Source of the DNA: JAUVXE01 sp964349355
GTDB lineage: Bacteria; Actinomycetota; Coriobacteriia; Anaerosomatales; SLCP01
NCBI GenBank assembly: GCA_964349355.1
Contig: CAYGFZ010000027.1
Location: 1 to 28,230 of the forward strand
Direction: 5' to 3'
DNA: 28,230 bases
Part shown: positions 17,401-24,394 of the stretch, in pieces
Position numbering within the stretch: the first letter of the stretch is position 1
Layout: each line of letters starts with the position of its first letter
Position numbers and translations under genes: made by a program
The notes under the pieces: generated by a model
Seen by the model: the letters and a program-made list of their open reading frames with translations, nothing else
Databases searched by the model: none
What the model was told of the DNA's origin: nothing

Positions 17401-17429
17401 TTCATGTGCATCGGTGCACATGCTAGACT
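17401..17429 (+). promoter_or_regulatory. Putative extended -10 promoter for the anchored 15-haem cytochrome
   Basis: TGCTAGACT at 17421-17429 is an extended -10 box (TGN then TAGACT at 17424-17429). The -35 position 17 bases upstream is the weak TTCATG at 17401-17406, as often seen when an extended -10 is present. Transcription would begin near 17436. This makes the ATG at 17404 too early to be the start codon and favours TTG at 17503. Confidence 0.45.
17403..17422. promoter_or_regulatory. Putative Rex operator 3 (8+4+8 perfect palindrome)
   Basis: CATGTGCA and TGCACATG form a perfect 8-bp inverted repeat around TCGG, and contain TGTG-N8-CACA at 17405-17420. The palindrome fills the spacer between the proposed -35 and -10 boxes, a classic repressor position. 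Its right part, ATCGGTGCACATGC at 17410-17423, is identical to 8911-8924. The inner bases (TGTGC/GCACA) differ from the Rex consensus TGTGA/TCACA, so another regulator is possible. Confidence 0.55.
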
Positions 17430-17502
17430 GAACGGGAAGTCCCGCACGTCGCATTCCGGCGATACAAGGGGCCGCACGCACGCGGCAGCACGTGGAGGAC
17501 CT

Positions 17503-18936
17503 TTGGCTGAACGCGAGGTCGTACCAGGCGAAATCGATCAAGTGGGGGAGACGGTCGAACGGGAAGGGCGGGCCCGCAAGTGGCCGCTCCTGCTGCTTCT
17601 GCTCCTCCTGCTGCTCTGTGCGATAACCACGATCGTCGATACCTTCGTTGACAGGGGACCCGACCGGGTTAGGTTCGTGGCGCGTAACCTCGAGTGCCTG
17701 CAGTGCCACACAGAGCTCATACCCGAGCTGTCACTTGCGTCGGTCCATAACCCCTTCCTGCTCGAGGACTGCACCGTCTGCCATACCCCGCACGGCAAAG
17801 AGGTCGAGCGCACCCTCATGTCGGGCTCTGCGAGCACGTTCCAGCGGATCCGCACCGTCGTCGAGTGGCTCCCGCTGCGGTGGATCCTCTCGGCGTGGGA
17901 CTCTGTCACGGGCGTCACCGAGACCGACGAGGACGGACGGGTCATCTCGCGCACGACAGAGGGTGTCTCCGGGGAGCGCTCGGAGCTGACGGCGCCTCTC
18001 GATGAACTCTGTTGGATCTGCCATGGCAACCTGGGACCGGAGCTCGGGATGCCCTACCAGCACGCTCCGTTCACGAACGGTAAGTGCCTGGACTGCCACA
18101 ACCCGCATGCGTCTGAGTGGAGCGGGCTGCTTACGCAGGACCCGCGCGACCTGTGCATGACCTGTCACGGCAGCATCGGCGCGCAGATGGCCCGTTCGCA
18201 ACTCCATCCACCGGTCGAGGGACGCCACTGCACGAACTGCCATCTGCCGCATGCGTCCGAGTGGAAGGGCATCCTCACGCAGCGCCAGCGGGATCTGTGC
18301 TTCATGTGCCATCCGTCGGTGGCGCCCCTCAGTCGCATGGCGGTACAGCACCAGCCGTTCGAGTACGACAACTGCACCGGTTGTCACGAGCCGCACGGAT
18401 CTGACTACGAGCCCTTGCTCATAGACTATGAGCCACGGGTCTGCTACCTCTGTCACGCCGACATCCAGGACGACTTTGGCAAGCGCAGTGTCCATCCGGT
18501 GGGGACAGCACAGCTGAACTGCTCGGACTGCCACAACCCGCACGCAGCGCCCTACGAGGGGCTACTTGCCGCACGAGACAATGAGATGTGCTACCAGTGC
18601 CACCGGGCGGCAATTCAGGTGAGTTACGACGCATCGGATCACGGTCCGCTGCTGTGTATTCGTTGCCATACCCCACACGGCTCCGACCACGAGCCGATCC
18701 TGCGAGATCGAAATCCCGATATCTGCCTGACGTGCCATGGGTCGGTGTACGCGCACGACAATCAGCATCCGGTCAGCCCGGAGTATCTCGACGTAAGGTC
18801 CGGGACGCCGCTCACATGCACTTCGACCTGTCATGGTCCGCATGGCACCGAGTATCCCATGATGGTAAAGTTCATGCCGTGGCCGTATGATGGCCGCTGT
18901 TTGCAGTGTCACAGTAGAGTCGGGATTGACTTCTAG
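17503..18936 (+). CDS. Membrane-anchored 15-haem cytochrome with paired CXXCH motifs
   Basis: This protein of 477 residues has a short charged cytoplasmic N-terminus, a Leu-rich membrane helix at about 27-48 and an external domain carrying 15 haem motifs from residue 65 to 470. Fourteen are CXXCH and the fourteenth in order is CX3CH (CTSTCH). The motifs alternate in pairs, one followed by PH (CTVCHTPH, CLDCHNPH, CTNCHLPH, CTGCHEPH, CSDCHNPH, CIRCHTPH), the paired-CXXCH arrangement. I chose the TTG at 17503, in frame and preceded by GGAGG at 17494-17498, although the spacing is short (4 bases). The frame is open from 17404, but that part lies over the promoter and palindrome. GTG at 17542 is a fallback. 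It is followed after 23 bases by the NapC-like gene. It probably relays electrons from that protein outward. Confidence 0.92.
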   Translation: MAEREVVPGEIDQVGETVEREGRARKWPLLLLLLLLLLCAITTIVDTFVDRGPDRVRFVARNLECLQCHTELIPELSLASVHNPFLLEDCTVCHTPHGKEVERTLMSGSASTFQRIRTVVEWLPLRWILSAWDSVTGVTETDEDGRVISRTTEGVSGERSELTAPLDELCWICHGNLGPELGMPYQHAPFTNGKCLDCHNPHASEWSGLLTQDPRDLCMTCHGSIGAQMARSQLHPPVEGRHCTNCHLPHASEWKGILTQRQRDLCFMCHPSVAPLSRMAVQHQPFEYDNCTGCHEPHGSDYEPLLIDYEPRVCYLCHADIQDDFGKRSVHPVGTAQLNCSDCHNPHAAPYEGLLAARDNEMCYQCHRAAIQVSYDASDHGPLLCIRCHTPHGSDHEPILRDRNPDICLTCHGSVYAHDNQHPVSPEYLDVRSGTPLTCTSTCHGPHGTEYPMMVKFMPWPYDGRCLQCHSRVGIDF

Positions 18937-18959
18937 CCACGGAAACGGGGTTCGTTCGA

Positions 18960-20123
18960 ATGGCGAAGGTACAATTGATCGGCGGATTCAAAGATCCGAT
19001 TACGCGTCCGCGCTACATCATCTGGACGGGCGCAGTGGTACTGCTCTTGGCAGCGTTCATCGTGGTGGCCCTCGGCGTTACCTCCACTTACTGGTTCTGT
19101 GCCGAGGTGTGCCACAAGGTGCAGGACGACTCGATCATCGCCTACGACCGGTCTCCCCACTCCGAGGTCTCGTGCATGTCGTGCCACGTCCCGGTAGGCA
19201 TCTCGCCGATCGGTTTCGTTCTCAAGAAGGCTGAGGCCCTCGGAGAGCTGTACCTGACAGCGACGAACAAGTTCAGCCTGCCGCTCAACCCCACATCGCA
19301 CGTTGCGCTGAGCAAGAAGTACTTCCCCGAGAAGCAGTGCAATCAGTGCCACGCCCTTGAGAATCGTGAGGTCACGCCAAGCCCGGGTATCATCATCGAC
19401 CACGCGATCCACTCCGAGAACGACATCCAGTGCACCGCTTGTCACAACCGGACTGCGCACGTCGAGGATTTCGAGCTCACGCTTACCGACCCCAACACGG
19501 GTGAACCTAGTAAGAAGCACGATGACTTCATGCTTATGACGGCGTGTTTCCGGTGTCACACGCTCACCGCCGAGTCCCCGAGTGACATCTGGGCTCCGGG
19601 TGCCTGCGAGGCCTGTCACACCCCCGAATTCGAGCTTATGCCCGACAACCACCGGGTCGCTGGCTTCTACGAGCCTTTCGGCGAGAGCGGCGGACATGCG
19701 GAACTCGCACTGGCGGACCACGAGGCCTACACCGCGGCACGCTCCGAGTGGGACTCTGAGGATCACGATCTCACCGACTACGACCTTGCCGTCGTTCCTG
19801 TCTCGACTGTCGGCTACTGTTCCACGTGCCACATCGAGCGTGAGTTCTGCGACGGCTGCCACGGTTTGGAGATGCCACACCCGGTCGACTACCTAGAGCA
19901 GCACGCCGATGATGGCCAGAACCGCCCCGAGGTTTGCGAGACGTGTCATGCCACGGCAGAAGGTGTAGACTTCTGCAACGCGTGTCACCACCCGCAGGGT
20001 GACCCGACGCGCGACTGGATTCCGCAGCACATGGGCGCGGTGCGTGAGACCGGCGCTCAGGCATGCTTCGACTGCCACGCTCCGACCTACTGCGCCGAGT
20101 GCCACGTGCGTGGCGCTCGCTGA
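18960..20123 (+). CDS. NapC/NrfH-like membrane-anchored 12-haem cytochrome (putative menaquinol dehydrogenase)
   Basis: The 387 residues start with a cytoplasmic stretch and one membrane helix (about 20-44). A haem motif comes almost at once, as in NapC/NirT/NrfH quinol dehydrogenases. There are 12 motifs: the first is CX3CH (CAEVCH at 47-52) and eleven are CXXCH, from CMSCH at 72 to CAECH at 378-382. The first quarter (CMSCHVPVG, then CNQCH and CTACH) follows NapC/NrfH spacing; the rest is an extra multihaem extension. Family knowledge suggests that it oxidises menaquinol at the membrane and passes electrons to partner cytochromes, here likely the preceding 15-haem protein. An atypical haem-1 motif is notable because haem 1 normally lies at the quinol site. 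The ribosome site is weak (GGGG at 18947-18950). Confidence 0.9.
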   Translation: MAKVQLIGGFKDPITRPRYIIWTGAVVLLLAAFIVVALGVTSTYWFCAEVCHKVQDDSIIAYDRSPHSEVSCMSCHVPVGISPIGFVLKKAEALGELYLTATNKFSLPLNPTSHVALSKKYFPEKQCNQCHALENREVTPSPGIIIDHAIHSENDIQCTACHNRTAHVEDFELTLTDPNTGEPSKKHDDFMLMTACFRCHTLTAESPSDIWAPGACEACHTPEFELMPDNHRVAGFYEPFGESGGHAELALADHEAYTAARSEWDSEDHDLTDYDLAVVPVSTVGYCSTCHIEREFCDGCHGLEMPHPVDYLEQHADDGQNRPEVCETCHATAEGVDFCNACHHPQGDPTRDWIPQHMGAVRETGAQACFDCHAPTYCAECHVRGAR

Positions 20124-20187
20124 GAGGCACTCCTATTACTGGGAGTTCATCGACCTTCGGTTACCGCAGACCGGACAAGGGGAATAG

Positions 20188-20838
20188 ATGCCCGTCCAAA
20201 AACCCATACCTGACACATCCGTGTACCGGCTCTCCCTCTACCACTGTTTCCTCGGTGAGAGGTTGCGCCTCAAAGGGGAACTGTACGCCCGGATCACGTC
20301 TCGAGAGCTGGCCGAGGAGCTCGACCTGCGGGAGGAGACCGTGCGCAGGGATCTTTCCTTCGTCGGCGGCGTCGGACGTCCCGGGTCCGGGTACGAAGGC
20401 GGTCCGCTGTTCGACGCGATCCAGACGACGCTCGGCCTTTCTGATCGGTACCCCATCATCAAGGTCGGCAGCGCGCAGATGCTCGCTGCTCTGAGGGTCG
20501 TGTTTCCCCCTGATTCCTACGGCGTGTTTCCGGTTGCGTACTTCTCGGAGCTCGCGGACGACGCAGGTTCCGCGGTCAACGACATCGAGGTGCGGCACGT
20601 CAGTGAGATTCCCGATCTCGACCCCGGACTCGGGGTCACTGTCGCCCTCGTGGCGTGTTCACCCGCTATGGTGCAGCAGGTGCTCGACCTGCTATCGGAG
20701 GCGGGGATAACCGGTGTCCTGCTGATGACCCCCGCGGTCAAGCTCCGCAAGCCGGAGGGCATGACCATCACGCACATCCGCATGCCATGTGACATCAAGG
20801 CGCTGGCATGCAGGTGTCAGCTCCCATCTGCGGTCTGA
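20188..20838 (+). CDS. Divergent Rex-family regulator lacking the NAD-binding glycine motif
   Basis: The 216 residues align with Rex along the winged helix: VYRLSLYHCFL matches VQRLPIYLRCL, and TVRRDLSFVGGVGRPGSGY at 51-69 matches the Rex recognition region. The second domain keeps the overall strand order, but where Rex has GYGRLG this protein has VGSAQML (93-99), so the dinucleotide loop is lost. It adds a Cys-rich end (C201, C208, C210 in CDIKALACRC). I infer a DNA-binding Rex paralogue with a changed signal, possibly metal, thiol or a protein partner. AAGGGG at 20177-20182 precedes the ATG. It lies 64 bases after the NapC-like gene and could be co-transcribed with it, giving feedback on the cytochromes. 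It overlaps the opposite-strand gene tail to tail by 22 bases. Confidence 0.82.
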   Translation: MPVQKPIPDTSVYRLSLYHCFLGERLRLKGELYARITSRELAEELDLREETVRRDLSFVGGVGRPGSGYEGGPLFDAIQTTLGLSDRYPIIKVGSAQMLAALRVVFPPDSYGVFPVAYFSELADDAGSAVNDIEVRHVSEIPDLDPGLGVTVALVACSPAMVQQVLDLLSEAGITGVLLMTPAVKLRKPEGMTITHIRMPCDIKALACRCQLPSAV

Positions 20839-22322
20839 TCGCGCGAAGGTCGTTTCCTGAGCACCGAGGGCATTCCTTTGGGCATGCCGATGCCGAGGAA
20901 GTCGAAGTGCTCCCCGTAGTCCTTCATCATCTGCTGGAACGCACTCAGCATGTAGCGGCGCTTGAATCCGTCGGGAAGCGCGAGCACCTCGACCATCTTC
21001 CTGGCGTAGAACGTCATGTAACAGCGACCGAGCGCGATGGTGACGTCCTTGAGTGACATGTGTTCCGGTTCGACGATCGGTGTCACGAGGTTGTACTGCG
21101 AGTAGTCGAAGACGCGGATGCGGTCCTTCATCTCCTCGTGAATCGGGGTGAACGGCATCGGAGTCAGCACCGGGAAGACCGCGATGTCTGGATTCAGCCT
21201 CATGGCCTCGTCGGTCGTCGCCTTGACCGATTCCCATGTCTCGCCCGGGAAGCCGACCATGAACGACGCCTCGGTTATGATGTCGTGTTCGCGGAGCAGG
21301 TCGATCGCCGCTTTGTTCTGGTCGACGCTTGTGCCCTTGTTCAGGCTGTTGAGCAATTCGTCGGAGCTGCTCTCGGCACCGAGGTAGACGTGGATGATGC
21401 CCGCGTCATGATACTTATGCAGTATGGCCTCGTCGCGCAGGATATCCTCTACCCGTGTCTCGATGAGCAACGCAACACCGAGGTCGGCCTCGATCAGGAG
21501 GTCGAGGATACGCTCCCAACGGTCCGGGTCCCTGGTGGGGTAGGCGTCGATCAGCGTAATGAACTTGACCTCGTACACGTCGACCAGATGGCGCATCTCC
21601 GCCACGGCCTTGCGGGGATCGCGGGCGCGCCAGTCTCCACGCCAGAACATACGCTGGCTGCAGAAGGAGCACTCCATCATGCATCCGCGGGAGGTCAGGA
21701 CCGACGCCATCCGGCCCCACGGCTCGATGTTGTAGTGGTAGTCGTCCCAGTCCAGCAGGTGCCATGCGGGCGTCAGGGTGTCGAGGTCTGCGACATGGGG
21801 GCGCTGCTCAGTTGAGACGACCTTCCCATCCTCGAGGTAGGCCAGGCTCTTGACGGACCGTCGCACGGCCGGGTCCGCCCCGGGGCTGCAGCATCCCAGG
21901 AGCTCTGTCAGGGTGATCTCCGGCTCACCGCGGATTACGTAGTCGACGCTGTTCTCGTCGTCGGCGAGGATCTCATCGTAGAGAAAAGTGGGATGAGGAC
22001 CGCCGATGATCGTCACGATCCCGGGGTCAACGGTCTTCGCTGTCGCGAGCGCTTTGAGAGCCGCCGGGACTGTCGCGGTGCTGATGGCGCCTGTAACGGG
22101 GAGATAGTCGAGGCTCATGACGAAGTCGGGACGGTAACGCTCTATTTCTGCGCGGATCTCCTCGAAGGAATGCTTCTTATTCATCGCGTCGTAGATACGC
22201 GCCTCATGACCGGCTTTTAGAGCAGCGCCGGCGAGGTATGCGAGCTGCAGTGGGGGCCACGTCCCGATGACCTGGACCCCCCAGCACGTGTACGGGGGTG
22301 TGACGAAGAGGATCCTGCTCAT
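20817..22322 (-). CDS. B12-binding-domain radical SAM protein (BchE-like class)
   Basis: This 501-residue enzyme has an N-terminal cobalamin-binding-type domain (ILFVTPPY at 4-11, GGPHPT at 107-112, then DYVIRGEPE at 127-135). A radical SAM barrel follows with the iron-sulfur motif CX3CX2C at C214, C218 and C221 (RGCMMECSFC). GFPGETWESV later in the barrel is also typical of the family. Members use cobalamin and SAM for methylations, ring formation or rearrangements; the substrate is unknown here. On the minus strand the ATG is preceded by GGAGA about 10 bases upstream. Its 3' end overlaps the second Rex-family gene by 22 bases, so opposing transcription could interfere. It is divergent from the second radical SAM gene, which suggests related jobs. 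Confidence 0.88.
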   Translation of the reverse strand: MSRILFVTPPYTCWGVQVIGTWPPLQLAYLAGAALKAGHEARIYDAMNKKHSFEEIRAEIERYRPDFVMSLDYLPVTGAISTATVPAALKALATAKTVDPGIVTIIGGPHPTFLYDEILADDENSVDYVIRGEPEITLTELLGCCSPGADPAVRRSVKSLAYLEDGKVVSTEQRPHVADLDTLTPAWHLLDWDDYHYNIEPWGRMASVLTSRGCMMECSFCSQRMFWRGDWRARDPRKAVAEMRHLVDVYEVKFITLIDAYPTRDPDRWERILDLLIEADLGVALLIETRVEDILRDEAILHKYHDAGIIHVYLGAESSSDELLNSLNKGTSVDQNKAAIDLLREHDIITEASFMVGFPGETWESVKATTDEAMRLNPDIAVFPVLTPMPFTPIHEEMKDRIRVFDYSQYNLVTPIVEPEHMSLKDVTIALGRCYMTFYARKMVEVLALPDGFKRRYMLSAFQQMMKDYGEHFDFLGIGMPKGMPSVLRKRPSRDQTADGS

Positions 22323-22603
22323 CTGTGCGCTTCTCCAAGGGTTCCAGGGGCAGAGGGAATCAGCGCATACAGCGTATCATCTCGTTGTCGAGTACGGCGC
22401 GTCACTCGCATAGGCGGCCCCTTCGGCTCGGGCCACCACTCCCGAGGCAGGGACGTGTGTTGCGGGGGCGAACTATGCATGCGGGAGCTGAGTCCATCCA
22501 CCTGGCAGGCTCCGTGCTATACTTCCGCCCGTTCGTCCGCGGTCCGGCACCCGTGCCGGCGGTGCCTCCGGCGGGCCGCGTAGACCGGAAAGGCCTGGCT
22601 TTC
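22323..22603. other. Divergent promoter region between two radical SAM genes
   Basis: This 281-base gap separates outward-facing genes. The rightward frame is open across it, but the implied peptide is Arg/Pro-rich and unlike the conserved protein that starts at 22604, so I treat it as non-coding. It contains the extended -10 box described separately. For the leftward gene I found only a weak TCGACA/TATGCG pair (16-base spacer on the minus strand, about 22360-22390). No TGTG-N8-CACA site is present. Confidence 0.5.
22515..22523 (+). promoter_or_regulatory. Extended -10 promoter for the second radical SAM gene
   Basis: TGCTATACT is an extended -10 box with a -10 hexamer (TATACT) one base from consensus. 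No good -35 lies 16-18 bases upstream, which is common with extended -10 promoters. Transcription would begin near 22529, about 75 bases before the ATG at 22604. Confidence 0.5.
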
Positions 22604-24394
22604 ATGTCCCGTGTCGACCTGGTGTTACTCCACGCTCCGAGCGTCTACGACTTCCGGGAGCGTTCGATCATGTTCGGCCCCGTGTCCGACATGGTGCCGT
22701 CTACGCCCGTCTTCGAGATGTACCCCCTCGGCTTCACCACGATGGCCGAGTACATGGAGCGAAACGGCCTGAAGGTCCGCATCGTCAACCTCGCCGTCCT
22801 CATGCTCAACCGGCCGAACTTCGATGTTGAGCGGGCGATCCGCGAGATGAATCCGGTCGCGTTCGGTATCGATCTGCACTGGTTGCCCCATGCGCATGGC
22901 TCGATCGAGATCGCGAAGATCGTCAAGAAGTATCACCCCGACACGCCGGTCATCTTCGGCGGGCTGTCGGCGAGCCACTTCCACGAGGAGCTCGCGTCGT
23001 ACGAGAGCGTCGACTTCGTAGTGCGGGGGGACTCGACCGAGGAGCCCATGACGCGGCTGCTCTACGCGCTCAAGGGAAAGGGGAGGGTCGACGACATCCC
23101 GAACCTCACCTACGCAACGGCCGACGGTTCGATTCACAGCACGCCCTTCGAGTGGGTTCCCGGCGACATGAACGATATCTCCCTCGATTACTCGTTCAAT
23201 ATGAAGGCGGTCATCCGTTACCGGGACATGATGGGATCGGTGCCGTTCAAGGACTGGCTCCAGTACCCCGTCTGCGCTTCGCTCACCTGCCGTGGATGCA
23301 CGCACAACTGCGTGACCTGCGGGGGTTCGGCGTACGCCTTCCGCACGCACTTCGGCCGCGATCGGGTCGCTTTTCGCGATCCCGAACTGCTCGTCCGCGA
23401 CATCGAGCACTTCCAGAAGTACATCCCGGGACCGGTTTTCGTTCTGAACGACTTCCTCCAGGCAGGCCGTGACTACACGGCGGCGTTCATCCGGGGACTG
23501 TCGAAGATCAAGCTGCGTAACCCCATTGGGTTCGAGTTCTTCAAGCCACCGGCCGAGGACTTCTACCGGTTCCTGAACGAGCACCTCGACGACTACTCCG
23601 TCGAGGTCAGCGTCGAGAGTCACGATGATGAAGTGCGCGCCGCCTTCGGTAAGCATCACTACACGACGGCGCAGGTAGAGGAGTCGATAGCCGCGGCTCT
23701 GCGCAACGGCTGCAAGCGGTTCGACCTCTACTTCATGACCGGCATCCCGACGCAGACAGCCGCCTCGGTCCTCGAGACGCCGGGGTACATCGAGTCTCTC
23801 TACGGCAAGGTGGGCAACGACCCGCGCCTGCTGTGCTTCTCTTCGCCGATGGCACCCTTCCTCGACCCCGGTTCGCTCGTCTACGACAACCCGGAGAAGT
23901 ACGGGTACACACTGCTGGCGAACACCCTTGAAGAGCACCGCCAGCTCCTGGTGCAGCCGTCGTGGAAGTACATCATGAACTACGAGAGCCGCTCGCTCTC
24001 CAAAGACGAGATGGTCGACACGATGTACGAGGTCGGACTACGACTTAATCGTCTCAAGGGGCGGATCGGAATCGTCCAGCCCGAGGTGGTCACCCGTACC
24101 GAGAACCGGATACTCGAGGCCAGGGCGGCCATGGAGCGCATCGATCGGGTCATGGGCGAACCTGATCCCCTCGTGCGCGACCGCGAACTACACCTTCTGA
24201 AGGCCGAGGTCGATCGCCTTAGTGAGTCGACCGTGTGCGAGAAGACAGAACTGAACTGGCCGCGCTACGTCAGTATCCGTAACGTCTATCATGTCGCCGT
24301 GTTGTGGGTGAGGGAGAATCTCGCTAACCTGTTCGGGTCACGCAGGCGCAATCGCCCCGCGGTCCGTCCCGCATGCGAGAATCCGGAGGCCTGA
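22604..24394 (+). CDS. B12-binding-domain radical SAM protein (Ta0216-like)
   Basis: This is a second cobalamin-type radical SAM protein, 596 residues. The N-terminal domain has VLLHAPSVYDFRER, a DLHWLPHAHG stretch at 90-99 that may replace the usual DxHxxG cobalamin loop, and VIFGGLSASHF. The iron-sulfur site is CX3CX2C at C232, C236 and C239, in a Cys-rich surround (CRGCTHNCVTCGG). The layout resembles the archaeal Ta0216 family of B12/radical SAM proteins, whose reaction I do not know. I chose the ATG at 22604, with GGAAAGG at 22587-22593, over upstream in-frame starts at 22325 onward. Its stop overlaps the start of the UbiE/MenG gene (TGATG), so the two are translationally coupled, hinting at quinone or another prenylated ring as substrate. 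That last step is inference. Confidence 0.87.
   Translation: MSRVDLVLLHAPSVYDFRERSIMFGPVSDMVPSTPVFEMYPLGFTTMAEYMERNGLKVRIVNLAVLMLNRPNFDVERAIREMNPVAFGIDLHWLPHAHGSIEIAKIVKKYHPDTPVIFGGLSASHFHEELASYESVDFVVRGDSTEEPMTRLLYALKGKGRVDDIPNLTYATADGSIHSTPFEWVPGDMNDISLDYSFNMKAVIRYRDMMGSVPFKDWLQYPVCASLTCRGCTHNCVTCGGSAYAFRTHFGRDRVAFRDPELLVRDIEHFQKYIPGPVFVLNDFLQAGRDYTAAFIRGLSKIKLRNPIGFEFFKPPAEDFYRFLNEHLDDYSVEVSVESHDDEVRAAFGKHHYTTAQVEESIAAALRNGCKRFDLYFMTGIPTQTAASVLETPGYIESLYGKVGNDPRLLCFSSPMAPFLDPGSLVYDNPEKYGYTLLANTLEEHRQLLVQPSWKYIMNYESRSLSKDEMVDTMYEVGLRLNRLKGRIGIVQPEVVTRTENRILEARAAMERIDRVMGEPDPLVRDRELHLLKAEVDRLSESTVCEKTELNWPRYVSIRNVYHVAVLWVRENLANLFGSRRRNRPAVRPACENPEA

Noticed and set aside
17404..17502. N-terminal extension of the anchored 15-haem cytochrome
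   Set aside because: It overlaps the palindrome and proposed -10 box; the TTG at 17503 has GGAGG upstream and gives a normal anchor protein.
22325..22603. N-terminal extension of the second radical SAM protein
   Set aside because: Arg/Pro-rich, crosses a near-consensus extended -10 box, and a good ribosome site precedes the ATG at 22604.
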